Source: Atrina japonica
Lineage: Eukaryota > Mollusca > Bivalvia > Pterioida > Pinnidae
DNA length: 64,000 nucleotides
Direction of reading: 5' to 3'
NCBI GenBank assembly: GCA_030159075.1
Contig: BROG01000522.1
Coordinates: 62,001-126,000 of the forward strand
Shown one piece after another: positions 1-21,344 of the stretch. The notes below the pieces were generated by a model. That model worked only from the letters and a program-made list of their open reading frames with translations. It was not told the origin of the DNA and did no database searches. The translations under genes and the position numbers were made by a program. The first letter of the stretch is position 1; each line of letters starts with the position of its first letter.

Positions 1-54
1 TTCATTTGGCCAGTGAACCAGAAATTTTACTAGCCAGCCAGGAACTTTTACTCG

Positions 55-58
<4 letters not shown>

Positions 59-125
<67 letters not shown>
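59..125. repeat. Compound (TA)n-(TG)n microsatellite
   Basis: About 34 bases of TA are followed by about 32 bases of TG. The flank at 1-50 (ttggccagtga, then ttttact) resembles the flank of the TA tract near 61065-61100, so both may be ends of one repeat family; that is inference. Confidence 0.95.
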
Positions 126-370
126 ATGTGTTCTTAAAATATCCACTGGATGAAAATATAGAAATGAAATAAAATATTAATGTTCTAAGTTTATGTAACA
201 TTTTATTGTTTCAATCCATTTAAAACAAGGTTATTAACTGCATGTTGACCTTTTTGTGTATTTTTTATCAATCCAGGATTGTTTATATGCCTATATTTTT
301 CATATTTGTAGTTCTAATATTGAGGCAACCGTAAACTTGTTTTTAAAATTTTTAACGCCAGTTTCTTTTC

Positions 371-771
371 GACAGAATTTACAAAACAGAGACTGCCCAC
401 AAGAATTGTAAATTTTGTCTGTAAGTTAAAATCTAGAGTCCAACACCCGTGACCAGATTGTCAGACAAACACCTATACAGTTCTTTAATTTATAGGTGTT
501 TGTCCAACAATCAGGTGTTTGACTCTCGATTTTAATTTCCAGATAAAATTTCCAGTTCCGACTGTGGTTAATCCCATTGGGGATTCTGTCGCGGCCGTTT
601 TATTGTGTTGACCCACGATAAATCGGCCACGATAGAATCCCCAAAGGAATTAGGCAGTGGTCTGCTTGTCCTCCTCGTCGAACACTAGGCCGAACTTTCT
701 GCGCCAATTTTACCACTTAAAAATCGCTTAAATTAAAATCGAAATTGGGGCAGAAAGTTCGGCCTAGTCGA
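371..771. repeat. Cluster of four consecutive foldback (hairpin) sequences
   Basis: Four imperfect inverted repeats lie one after another: arms 371-384/406-420, 427-477/491-535, about 567-600/620-650 and 685-710/742-766. The last pairs ctaggccgaactttctgc with gcagaaagttcggcctag. No coding potential is seen. It is probably a non-autonomous foldback or MITE-type element, perhaps nested. It would lie in the first intron of the Rab2 gene, or upstream of it if the first coding exon is closer than expected. Confidence 0.7.
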
Positions 772-779
772 ACACTAGC

Positions 780-1390
780 CATAACACTGTTCCAGTATTC
801 CTTTAACCAAGATCGTTTAAACTCAGAAGTGTCTAATGATACTTCTGTTGAATTCGACCGAGAAAAAAAATGTCATCGTGTGCTGTTAGGAAAATTTCAA
901 GTCGAAAACATGAGAGCAATACAACGTGTTTTTATACGTAATCCACATGCGTTAGACGCTCTAGTTTATCGAAACTGAATAACCAAATTGATTGTTGTTA
1001 AGCGCATAACAGACCATGATTTCTATAATGTAATTTCACAGTGAAAACGGACAAACTTTTGATTTCCGGTTCGAGGAAAAAACTGGTCGCAATGTGGCGA
1101 CTGAATGAGGTTAAACACTCGCCAAAATCTAAAAAATGGTCGCATTTGCGAGTGATTTGGTCGCATTGTAGAGCGCTGCCTAAGAGCCTGATCACGTCGA
1201 GTTGACCGGGGCAAATCATTGTATCAATCAAGACGCTTCATGTCTCTGATGATCTGTCCCTGTCAGCAAGACATGGCTGGGCCATTAGAATCAAGAAATC
1301 AACAGTATTAAAACTCATACCATAAAAGTACCATATACATGTAGTTACTTACATTCTATATTACATATAGTCGGTCTATATGTCAAAATT
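780..1390. other. Non-coding stretch, nothing recognised
   Basis: There are short open frames on both strands but none resembles a known family. The sequence of Rab2 coding exon 1 was looked for between 1 and 1600 and not found. Confidence 0.5.
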
Positions 1391-1394
1391 TGTG

Positions 1395-1485
1395 GCACTT
1401 CATTTTAAATTGATGCCATCTCCATACAATGTATAAGTGAAAAATTGGCGGTGGGATGTAAAACAGCAGCAACAAAAACTAAAGT
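1395..1485 (+). mobile_element. SINE 3'-tail fragment
   Basis: The segment ending ggtgggatgtaaaacagcagcaacaaa corresponds, with substitutions, to the tail of the intact SINE at 24591-24872 (aatgggacgttaaacaacaataaacaaac). Upstream similarity (gatgccatctccatacaa... against gtgacgtctccatatgag) supports a decayed copy. Confidence 0.55.
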
Positions 1486-1504
1486 CATTTTGTATTAAAA
1501 TTGA

Positions 1505-10279
<8,775 letters not shown>

Positions 10280-13200
10280 TATGTGAAGAATTATGGGATA
10301 GCAAATCCATCATAGCCTCATTATTTCAACTCTTATACATGTTATTGAATGGAGTCTGTTCATATTTATAGCAACTTTGCTCTGTTTTTGTTTTTTTGTT
10401 TTGTGATTTGTTTTTCATTATTATAATGTGATATTACTTGATGACAAATAAGCCAAGTCTAATGTGACAAACAAGTCTGGGGGAACTTCCAGAATTTACA
10501 TGCTAGATATCCAAATCAGAAACAGTTGACTCATTCCGGATATACTGGGGTAACTGTTGACATATACCTGGTAACTTTTGGCACATCCCTGGTATACTGG
10601 GTTAACTGTTGACACATCCCTGGTTTACTGAGTTGACATATTTTGAATCCTATTTTCAATGAAATATATATTTGAAGAAATCCAGGTAAATATATTGGAT
10701 ACAGGAATCTTGGCTTCACACATAACACTAATAAATTTATGTAGAAAATTATATATAATTTATTATTTAGAGTCGGCTGTTGTATCTATCAAACACTTAC
10801 AAAAACATCATTAGAATTAAGGGGGTGGAGATAAATTATCTATAAAATAGTCTTAGATGTGAATATACTAATTATGTTTGTTGTATTATGTCAAGCAAGA
10901 GATCAGACAATTTATATATGGTAAGAAGAAGCAAATTTGTATTGGAGGAGGAAAGGTCTAAACTATGGACTGAGAACTCCAGAGCATATTACACAATCAT
11001 GCTCATTTTACTGTTGAGTTTTTCCTGATTTTGTCGGAGGATGTGTGTATTTTAGTGTAGGATGTTGTATACATGTGTAAAGAGGGATAGTGTACCAGTA
11101 CAAGTATATCAAGAATCCTGGTATAGCAAAAGAGGTGATTCGTGTCAGCATACCGATGTAAAGGACAGTGTACTATGAAAGAGAGTAATAGATGAAGAAA
11201 GTAACTACCAATTTAAGTACTTCATGATGTATTATTAAAGTAAATATTTGAGTACTCCATGATGCAAGACAAATATCTTATGTTCTTGATGATATAAAAT
11301 TGTACTTCATGGCAAAGCTGAATCCATGAACAAAAACCTAATGGTGTTTGGAAAGCTCAAGCTATGAACAAGTACCATATAACTTTTGGCAGATCAAAGT
11401 AATTTTGTCATGATGTTGAGCACACCCATAGTGATGTTTGACACACCCGTAGTGATGTTTGACACACCCACAGTGATGTTTGACACACCCATAGTGATAT
11501 TGAGGTCCTTGTTTCATCAACTATGTTTAATTGGCTGTTGTATACTAACATAGAGAGATAGAGGGAGTGTTAGTCATAATGGTGATATTTGGGTCATTCC
11601 AGAGTAGAATAGTCGAGGTCTGTTGTAAGATAAAATCACATGTCGGCATTGTATGTTTGTGGTTTGTATTTTGTTAAATCAATATGGTTGTTTATTTCTC
11701 TGTAGATATCATTTTTCTATCATCCATATTTGTTTTATTTATCTGAAGTCTTTAATTAAAAAAACCTTGTATACATGTCACTGAAACTGTTGTTTGAAGC
11801 CTTCATTAGCATGGCTCCTTTGACCTAGTTATAGGAATATGAATTGTGACTTTAGCATTGGAGTATTAACTGGAAGTTACTAAAGGTCAGTAGGTGTGTA
11901 TAAAGATTGAAAATAGTACATTTTCTTAATGATTTAGAAAGCTACATACATCTGTTAATTGTATCTTGCTTATATTTACTATTTGCATTGGATATTTTCT
12001 TTACTGGTGGAACCAGAGAAATACTAGACTAATAAGAAGGATGTCTCATACAAACTTACTGGTGACATAACTTAAGACACTATGGAATCAATGACTGATG
12101 TAAAAAAGACACACCCATTCTCATGTAAATGGCAGAAAAAACATTTTCAATTTGAGTGAAGTACAGTTAACACTATCATTCTTTGTAATACTTTAGTAAA
12201 ATAGAAATTACATAATATAGTGGAGGATGCTTGTAAAAAGTGTATTTCTTCAGTGTTACAAAGTAATTGAATAGAACAATGAAGTGGTTCACATAAAGAG
12301 ATCTCCTTGTCTAACATCAAGGTGACATAACAGTGGCATGTGTATAAAGATAGAGAACTAATAAACCAAGATGTGCAATTCTATTTTGTTTGTAATCATG
12401 ATGAAATATCACTTATAATTTACTGTATGTTTAATACTAATGCTGCTTGAACGTGTAAACAAATCAATATTTCACTTTATCGTGTTGTTTACAAAATATT
12501 TGTAGTTTTCATTTTCATATGTGATTCAAATCAAGTGTTTAGGAATCCATTTTCTTGCACAACAAATATACGTCATTATAAGTGATGTTTGGTATGATAA
12601 TCTCTTCATTTCAATTTAGAAGAATTTCCAGGAAAACTATAGATAGCATTTTTCAAGATTGGAAATGTAGGATCACTATATTTGGATATAAGTGCATTTT
12701 GGCATAATGAGGTCAGCAAATATTGACTAGTCGGTTGGTTGTACTTTGTTTTGACTGCTAAAGGCACAACGTGAGTAAATATAGATCCAGTTATATTATT
12801 TCAACAGTGTTTGTAACTCATTAATTGCACCAATTGTTGTGAATTTCTGCACTTAAGGGATTCAATCATTGTAATCGTGACAACCAACCTTCCATGTTCA
12901 TTTTTTATCATTTATGCTGAAGTTATCCCCGACTATCTTACAGTTGAGAGCTAAATGTCAGCTACATGAAATTGCTTTGTAAATTGGTTTTTATGTGGTA
13001 ACTATTAAAATGATGAAAGACATGAGACTAGTTTATATTTTATGATTGTGATAACCAAGCTCTTGTGGGGGCTTCTGTCGCCAGTTGGTTAAAGCATCAC
13101 ACTTTAGGCCATAAAGTCTCTTGCCTCTTACTTTGCACAGGTTTAAGTCCAACTATAACCTGATCTGATTTTGTGTAAAAGTTTGCCAGTTTACTTGCGT

Positions 13201-14200
13201 AAGGCAGTTGTTCTCGTCCTGATTGCATTGTAACCGGGTTCACTCCACCAAAAAAAATGTCCACCACCTCGTGACTGAAAAGTTCTTGAGAGTGACATAA
13301 AATACTAATAAGCAAACGAAACAAGTTCTTGTAATAGATAATGCAGTTTTAATTCATGTATTTATACTATCGGTGGTGAGCTATAAATAGATATTGTAAT
13401 GTTCTGATGCTCAGTATCTGCACATAAATATGTCACTAACTTATTGGGTCACGAAAAGAAGTATATCTTCACCAAAGAATTTGAGTTCATCAGTAATCAT
13501 GGAAATTTGATAATATATTATTCTTTGATAACATGACCTTGTTGAACAAAGTTGGTACAGATTAGAAAGAAGACTATGTAAAGTTGTTTTTTTAACAACA
13601 TAGCTGTTGGACCACCAAAAAAGTTTGGTAATGTAAGTGCTCTTGTAAATTGATAAGAAGGCAAAAAGTCACATGTGTTAAACTGTTTTATTACGTATGA
13701 TGTCGTTAATCTCAAAAACCATTTTCCATTCACACATTTTATGTTGATGTGTTTCCACAAGATTTTGTTGTCCTCGAAGTAGTGACATTCTTTTGTTATT
13801 GGAAAATGCTGAACTTGAATATATAGATCTAATTTATAACAAATCTTTAATAAATACATATAAGAGGATATATAGGTAATACATTGAATAACCATAATAC
13901 AGGCTATATCTAAATAACATTGATAAGATTAATTACATTTTATATACGCTATCTGACCCAACTTTTTCATTTGTCCTGTTGTCTATGTACATATAAATAT
14001 GTATATCAATTTTCAATAGTTTTTTGTATTGACATTGTACAAAACATTCAAGCTGTATGTTGTATTAAAATTTAAGCCTTTAGTTGCATATTGGTAATAT
14101 TGTATTAGTATATATAATACGTATGTTGGTTTTAACACATTTTATTGTGAGAATAAATGGTACAAGCCTTGAAATAAAGGGGAATGTAAGAAGCACCATA
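10280..14200 (+). other. Probable Rab2 3' UTR and following intergenic DNA
   Basis: There is no convincing coding sequence. AATAAA hexamers lie at 10730-10735 and at about 14151 and 14174, so the transcript could end early or run almost 4 kb. Short repeats occur: a roughly 30-bp unit (taactgttgacacatccctgg) three times at 10540-10640 and a 24-bp unit (gatgtttgacacaccc) four to five times at 11410-11500. A possible SINE scrap lies at 13070-13180. Confidence 0.5.
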
Positions 14201-14419
14201 TTGTTGTATCTTGTGTTCTATACACCTGGTGATATACACTTACACACTTGTATTTGAATAGCGATACTAGGTGATGATTTGGCGGGATACTAAAATGACT
14301 TAAGATTGTATGACGTGCATTTGATATTTACATAAATTGAAAATGACAATTTTTAGAGAAAAACTGAAGGCTTCCCAATGCGTCTTTTTGCATGATTCTT
14401 TCATTCAAACAGGATATAT

Positions 14420-14740
14420 CTTTTATTGTGGTGGTCTTCTGGAAAAGCATTGACTCATAAGTCAAAGGTCTCAATTTCGATTCCCTGTACTGGGTCATAT
14501 AAAAGACTTTAAAAATGGTAGTGGCTGTTCCACTACAAAGCGCTCAGCAGATGAAGTGAATGTCACAGATCTTATGGATGAGACTTAAAACTGAGGTTCA
14601 GTTTTACATAATAACAGGAACTTTATTGGTGACGCCATAACACAGGTCAAAATTTGTGGTACTTTATCTAAAGTTGGTGACGGCTTCATATAAGTGAAAA
14701 ATTCTTTGCAAGATTTGAAGTCATGATATAAACATTATAT
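14420..14740 (+). mobile_element. Decayed tRNA-derived SINE
   Basis: A B-box-like segment (atttcgattccctgtactgg) is followed about 180 bases later by ttggtgacggcttcatataagtgaaaaattctt, which matches the 3' part of the intact SINE at 24591-24872. The tail is lost. Confidence 0.55.
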
Positions 14741-15235
14741 ATATAAATATCTGAATAGGTTGACATTTTAAAATGTGTAGTGATCCACTATTTACTACAT
14801 AGGATTCTATTTACCTAAAATCTTAATTTCAGTTGGTAAGAGTTTTTATGTTCAAAACGGGTTTATGAAAGACAAATCCATGAAACATTGGAAAAATTGA
14901 CATTCAAGTTATTAAATGGTTTTTGAAAAGACATTGTCCAGTCCAAAGATCATTATACTATTTTGAATAATGTATTTCGTCAGATAACGCCGTTCTTAAA
15001 GAATTTCGTTCAAACGGAAATACTTCCGTAAAGAATTTGAATGCAAGGGATGTTTGGAAATAATTAAATGGGGATGTAGTAGGATTTCACAATAATGAAT
15101 AAATTTGCAAAGCGTTCTTAGGAGTTATGAAGAAAAGAAAATGGGATATAATTGGATTAAACAAGGAAAACTATCTAGCTGTCTACTTTGTATGGTGATA
15201 GCTATACCGAAGTGTAGCCTAACGAGTAAAATGAC

Positions 15236-18200
15236 TCATCCATACTGTTCAAAAACTGTTTTGATATTCTTGTACTTTCCGCATAGTTTATACTTGATGC
15301 CTTCCTCTAATCCAAAGGCCTGTGGATCTACAAACTGAAGTGCTTGGTCAGTTTGGAGAATATCTGGTGCTGGAAGAACCAAAGCCGAAACGGTCAGTCC
15401 ATATCGTAAACTCTCTGTAGGGATAACTTCTCCCATTTCCGTATCAATTAGTACAATTAAATCCGGAACGCATGCCATCACACATATACAATGTCCCGAC
15501 TTATCAACTTTCCTGGCCACAAAATTTTCATTGTGAAACTCAATCTTAACCCTTGTATCTGTTTCTGTTCCTTCGACCATGGCGAATCCTTTATTGAAGC
15601 CTCCTGTCGCCTCACGAGTCACGTTTGTTATCTTTCCTGATACCAGTTGAATACCTCCAATTGTTTCAAGTATTGCCAAGATCGGAGATTTCTTGGCTTT
15701 GCGGGCGCCTATGACGACCTGTCCAATCCTCCATGCCCGACTGTAAGAGTGTAAAACAGTTTTATGAAGAATATCTTTCTTCGTTAGGCTGGAAAGAACT
15801 ATACCAGCCATGCATCCCATCTCCACAACCACTTTCCTAAAATGTTTTTCAAGATGTTTGGCGGAATCAGTTTTCAAAACGACTGCTCTACGACCCTTGT
15901 TGTCGACAAGAGTGGACGGATACGGTTTGAGTCCATATATAAATGGTACGTACATTTGAAGCTCTGGAAAAGCTCTTCCCATTCCGTCACAATCAACTAC
16001 CGGGATTTGAAGGTCGGCGGAAACACAAAGTGGTTCAATGCCGTTGAAACCACCAATTTCCACACTCATTAGTGCAACAATACATTTCTCAAAGCCATTT
16101 TTATCCTCTACATCTCTCGGGGGATTGTAATCGTCAATGAAGCTCAGTCCGGCCTCGGATTCTATCTGGGTGTAGTCATCCATTTTAATGACCCCATCAT
16201 TATACATCCCGAGATTATATAAATCCTGCATGCAACAAATAGCTTCTTTTGTTTCTGCATGACTAATTTTTTCTGCAAGTACTAATGGAGCACCCATGTA
16301 TGCAACGACCAAAGTCAAATCATTTTGCGGATCGGCACTTGTTAAAAATTTCTTCGGGTCAACAACTTTCATCACTTTGCCCTCCTTTAACGCTTTAAGT
16401 GCTCTTAGCTTTCCTATATAAGACGAACCACCGCCTCCACAACCTAGAATTCCGCAGCCAATACTAATACAATCAATGTCAAATGTAGACAAAATCCATT
16501 CACCGCTTGTCTTGTCTATGTACGGAACATTTGTTGTAATTTCTTTCCGTCTTATCAGCTGTTCGCCAGTAGCTGTAAATTTTTGTTTTTCCAAAATACA
16601 GGGAAATGTTGCTTTTGTTGGACTCCCTGACATCGCTTTAAGTTCCAACATAATATCGGTGGTGTGTTCAGTAGAGAATTTTAAATCACCGATGGCTTTT
16701 GCTTTCATTTTTATATTTTCCCCTGGTAAATTAGATAATGAGGTGCAAACGTTTTCCATAATCACGACTGACTCGGGATCCGCTCCATTCGCAATTGTTT
16801 TTGAAATTGCAACATTGCAAATTTCGTCCATTGCAGAAACATGCGCGCGTTCCAAATAAAATTTTCTTACTTTCTGTTTTATGACATCACTTTCTTTTGC
16901 AGTAACATTCACAATTCCTTTTAATTCTTTTTCGGTGTCTGCCAACATTCCCACTTCGTCGACTTTATCCAGTAAATTAACCACATATTCTGCGGTTGCG
17001 GAAACTTGACTCAGTGCCGCTCCGATTGCATTTGCCACGTCAGCTTTCTCCGGTGTTATGATTTCAGTTACACCTTTCAAGCCTCCTGTTTTATCAACCA
17101 AAATACTCCCACCGCCAACAAGAAGCAAGGGAATGTCCTCTGTCGATATCTTCATTTGGTCAATCGATTTTTCTATCATTTGCTTTATCTCTGCAACTGT
17201 CTTTTGAACAATGGCTTTCGATAAATGTTGGACATTCTCTTTGTGTCCTAAATGGCATAGATTTGCTGCCACTGCGATATCTGTGGCTGTTAATCGCCGA
17301 TTGTCGATGTTTCCTATGTCAGAGAATATCAAAGCTTCATTTGCAATATTGTAACCAGCACTCAGTGGTCCAAACCTTACAGAATCAGGATTATCTATAC
17401 ACACATACGATCCACTACCCAAGCAGATGCTTCGGACATCCGGCATTGTTAAGTTTGTTCGCATACCACCTATATTCATCTGTGAGTTCGACGCCCCTCT
17501 TGGAAAACCATTTACAAGAAAACCAATGTCCGTTGTTGTACCACCAATGTCAACAACAATAGCGATTTTAATATTCGATAGAAAAGCTGCGCCTCTCATA
17601 CTATTGACTGGACCTGATAAAAAAGTGCATATGGGAAAATTTTCAACGATCTCCTCTTTAACGATTGTTCCATCATTTTGTGTCAAGAAGAAAGGGCAAC
17701 TCAATCCAAGTTCACGAAGAGCTCTCCGAAATCCATCGATTGTTTTATCTGAGAATGGCTTTAGACATTCGTTCAGTATTGCTGCATGTTCTCGCTCTAA
17801 AAGTCCAATTTGCCCGAGTTCGCTGGCAACAGTGACACTGATATTTGGGCTCTTTTTCTTGATTATTTCTCTCACTAAATTCTCTTGATTATTCTGATAT
17901 GGTGAAAATATGCCAGATACAACAATGTTTCTGATACCATCTGCCTCTATTTTGTCTAAACACTGAAGTATTTCAGTTTCCACGACTGTAGATATTTCTC
18001 TCCCATCAATTTCGTACCCACCATTCACAAAGTATGCTCCACCATTTATATGACCTAGCAAATCTTCAGGAACGTCGATAAATGGTGGGACATCCTGTGA
18101 AGCTGAACCACACAACCTTATTACAGCTACCATCACTAGATCCTTCCGCTGAACTATTGCGTTGATAAAGTGTGTAGCGCCAATGTTAATTTGTGTGACT

Positions 18201-18403
18201 GCTACGTCATATTTCGTCAGAGCATTGTTGACTGCTTCTGCTATTGCAAATTTCACCCCCGTTGTGACATCGTCTGTCGTCGGTGTTTTAGCAGACGACA
18301 AAATTTGTGCAGACACGGATCAATTCGACGAGAGAAGGATTGCATCTGTATTTGTTCCTCCGACGTCAACTCCGACAACAGCCTGAGTAATTTCTGAAGT
18401 CAT
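15236..18403 (-). CDS. Hydantoinase/oxoprolinase-DUF917 fusion protein, copy A, with in-frame TGA (possible pseudogene)
   Basis: Paralogue of the gene at 25098-28280, uninterrupted by introns. The ATG at 18403 aligns with the ATG of copy B and opens VVGVDVGGTNTDA, the first ASKHA phosphate motif. Codon 28 is TGA (18322-18320), where copy B has Ile in SSDISAP. The frame then stays open for over 1,020 codons to the TGA at 15236. The next ATG (the Met in DLVMVAV, about codon 91) would omit the phosphate motif. Later parts match copy B throughout: VVDIGGTTTD, LTATDIAVAANLCHLGHKEN, and the DUF917 start CISIGCGILGCGGGGSSYIG. The glycine loop that is IGLGGGSYVYI in B is ICLGSGSYVCI here. Family members are HyuA-type enzymes acting on hydantoins or 5-oxoproline; the substrate here is unknown. 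The unbroken remainder suggests a recent stop, a polymorphism, or a sequence error; pseudogenisation seems most likely. Confidence 0.85.
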
Positions 18404-18425
18404 TTTTATGTTGAATTGTGTACCT
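18404..18425 (-). promoter_or_regulatory. 5' leader with splice acceptor, copy A
   Basis: On the minus strand, a pyrimidine-rich stretch (ttcttttatttcatag) ends in AG at 18425-18424. It is followed by the 20-nt leader GTACACAATTCAACATAAAA and then the ATG at 18403. Copy B has the same arrangement with the same leader length. The donor and non-coding first exon were not located. Confidence 0.6.
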
Positions 18426-18529
18426 ATGAAATAAAAGAAATTAATTCTTGGAATAAACGTTGAAATTAAATACACTATGCACTGCAATGTGATAATGATA
18501 AATCGCCAAGTATGTATGCGTTTTGTTAG

Positions 18530-18860
18530 GGCTCAGAGTGACCTATTGCGATCGTCTTCTGTCTGTCGCCGTCCGTCGTTAACTGTTACATATTTTCGAC
18601 TTCTTCTCAAGAACCAGTGTATCAATTTTAACCAAATTGTATCCCCATGAAAAGATAAATAAAGTGTGCAAAGGAAACGGGGCTAGTACCCATAGGGGCC
18701 ACAAAACGGGCCAAAAGAACCCAAACTTGGTACATCTTTAAAAACCTTTTTCTCATGAACCAATGTTCAAATGAATTTTAGATTTTGTATGAATTATTGC
18801 ACAGTCAATGTCCACATGTTTGCGAATGAAAAGGAAAAATCTGTTAAACAGCAACAATTT
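18530..18860 (+). repeat. Interspersed repeat upstream of copy A
   Basis: The run contains gtgacctattgcgatcgtct, gtctgtcgccgtccgtcgtt, ttcgacttcttctcaagaac and ggggccacaaaacgggccaa. I recognise this as the style of a widespread mollusc repeat from memory; related phrases occur in Rab2 introns near 2020-2800. Confidence 0.55.
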
Positions 18861-18988
18861 GTATTAAAGAACAACGATTTAAAATAAGCATTCTGTGTAA
18901 AATTATATATGATACATTTTGTATGTTAAATCTGTAAAAAGAACACGTGATGGACTCCCCACCTTCGTGCATTCAGCCCTTGGAACAC

Positions 18989-18992
18989 ACGC

Positions 18993-19025
<33 letters not shown>
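18989..19025. repeat. (AC)n microsatellite
   Basis: An interrupted CA/AC run. The region between it and copy A otherwise holds only the interspersed repeat. Confidence 0.9.
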
Positions 19026-19239
19026 TAGATGTAGATGCATAAATAAGAGAGTTGATTGTTAAATTTAGAAACTTATATTGGAGCAGTTAAGAAGGGTTAC
19101 CCATTTTTTTCAACTCTACTGTTCTCCCACTATTTAAGGCTGTGTAACGAACGTACAGTGTCATTTGATTCGAACAGGTAATATTCTAAAGTAAACAGGA
19201 CAAGTGATATTTTTTATTCAAGAAGGTCTAGTACCTAAG

Positions 19240-19620
19240 GTCATTCATGTTGACATGTGTAGGAACACAAGGAGAGGATGCCCCTTCATATGCTAAGGGA
19301 AAAAGGTGGGTGGCAGAGTTTCAGCGTGGTTCCCTGCTTACAGGTTTGTTATTGCTATAGTTACCATCAATAATTGTGATTGTGAATGCAACTGATTCAT
19401 CATCCCTATTACTCATTTGCTCTCGCTCCATAAGACTTCCATCTATTCCAAATTAAAAAAGGTCATTTTCGGTACCATTTTCCAGACAAATGACGACGTC
19501 ATACATGCAGTGGAGGATTTCTGGACAGTCAAGAAAGGTGACTTCTTTAAAGTGACATTGAGGCTCTTAAATGTTGCTGGCAAGTGTATAGACACTGAAG
19601 GATATTATGTTGAAAATTAG
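19240..19620 (+). pseudogene. Remnant of a mariner-like transposase, internally deleted
   Basis: Two pieces read like the two ends of a mariner-family transposase. Around 19260-19345 the translation EDAPSYAKGKRWVAEFQRGS resembles the N-terminal helix-turn-helix region. At about 19460-19620 VIFGTIFQTNDDVIHAVEDF through GKCIDTEGYYVEN and a TAG stop resembles the C-terminal end. The catalytic D,D-D core is absent and the two parts are not cleanly in one frame. It is a dead deletion derivative; terminal repeats were not identified. Confidence 0.7.
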
Positions 19621-21154
19621 TGCAATACGTTTCCCAAATCCTTACATATGAGGCTCATCACTTATCAATCAACCCTCGTATAATGCACGAGGTAAAATAG
19701 AAGCCTAACATACATATGGCATATATCTTATATGACTATAGTAAAGTCGTATCGAGAACTAGTGAAATACTATCAGATTTAAAGGGGCATTAGCAGTGTA
19801 TTTCAAGTTTTGTTCTTTTACTACTTGTACTTGATGTACAATAAAAAATAAGTACTATACGAAGCTAAAAATTCTTATTTTCCTTTATATTTCATGAAAA
19901 TAAGGTCAGGGCCAGTGTAGCAATGGAAAAAGTGGCAAACCTGGGTTTTCAAGCATTTTTCACAAAATATATAGGAATTTTAGAATTTTTACGCCCGTGA
20001 TACTGTAGTATCTCATTTTTGTTTTTGTATTTAATCTGAGTAGAAAAAGGGTGGGGAATTGAAAAACTAACAGCTACTGCCCCTTTAAAGTCGGATTAAC
20101 TTCAAAGTTTGTGATTTAAGAAAAAAAAAAAAAGAAAAAAATACAAAAAAACAAACAAACAGAATACACGGCAGAGATACAGAGAGTAACTTACTACTTT
20201 ATGATGTTTCGAATCTGACATGTCTGAAGTAAGTACAAGTAAGTTACGAAACCATACAGTGTATACCGTTTTAAATATGGGAAATGGAAATTAATGTCAT
20301 TTTTTAAAAACATTGATTTCATGCTCCGGTACAATAGTATATTAGAATGAAATAGATGAATACATTATAAGATTGATACTAAAATATATCATTGATTGCA
20401 AATGTTTTTCATTAGCTTTAAGAGAAAATATGAACACTTACTTAAATTTCGAAAAGGGCATTTCATTAAAACTTCTGTACTTTCGTTATAATATAACATA
20501 GATATGGCACGCAACTTTAACGAAAACCATGCTATCCCATAGATACCAGGATGTATCTATAGGATAACAGGCTGTTATATATTGGATAACAGACCGTATC
20601 TCTGAATATCACCAGATATTAAGGATTATAGTTCATATATCCCATAAATACCTCACAGTATCTATGGGATAGCTGGAGGTATCTACGAGATTTTGTAACC
20701 TTGAATATCATACATAGCGGAGGTTTCAATAAAATACTTTGCTCTAACCATGTATACCTGCAGGTATTCTGAGATACAGCGTTGTTGGTGCGCCGTTTTA
20801 AACAAAACCTAGGTATTCCCACCGCAATTCATGTATAGCCGATAAGCCAATCAAAACTGATATTCTGATATCCCTCTAAGCCAATCACAGCAACGATTTC
20901 AAATCAGTAATTGTAGTTTTAAAATAATATTTTCAATGGTATCCTAAATTTGAAAACTATTCTATTAAACATTAAAATTTATTTTATACACACTGTCTGT
21001 ATAATTGTAGAATTCCATATTTTCATCGCTAAATGAATATCGATTTTAGAATAAAATAATATTTATAATTTATAATTATATATCAATAATATTTATAACA
21101 CCCATCATTGTCCCACTGCCAATATGTCTCTAGGCCAACAGCTCAAATTATAAT
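19621..21154. other. Intergenic DNA without recognised genes
   Basis: AT-rich. Around 20530-20700 several phrases of the type tatctatgggatagc and ggataacag recur in direct and inverted form, suggesting a decayed inverted-repeat element. Nothing else is recognised. Confidence 0.4.
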
Positions 21155-21198
21155 AACAATAAAAGAATATATAATACATGTATATGTATATAGTCGTC

Positions 21199-21268
<70 letters not shown>

Positions 21269-21312
21269 GACGACTATATACATATACATGTATTATATAT
21301 TCTTTTATTGTT
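21155..21312. repeat. 158-bp perfect palindrome with (AT)33 centre
   Basis: The left arm (21155-21200, including tacatgtatatgtatatagt and cgtcag) is followed by 66 bases of AT (21201-21266), then the exact reverse complement to 21312. The whole segment is self-complementary and could extrude a cruciform. It lies just beyond the 3' end of reverse-transcriptase fragment copy 1. Confidence 0.95.
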
Positions 21313-21344
21313 TGTTACTGAAAGGTTCGGCATGGGTTTACTGT

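Noticed and set aside
745..978. 77-codon plus-strand frame as a Rab2 first exon
   Set aside because: The translation has no resemblance to the Rab N-terminus and its start lies in the arm of a hairpin repeat.
18314..18316. GTG at this position as the start of copy A
   Set aside because: Nuclear animal genes rarely start at GTG, and homology to copy B continues upstream of it through the TGA to an ATG.
16476..18397. Several plus-strand frames opposite copy A, and similar ones opposite copy B
   Set aside because: They are antisense shadows of the conserved minus-strand coding sequence.
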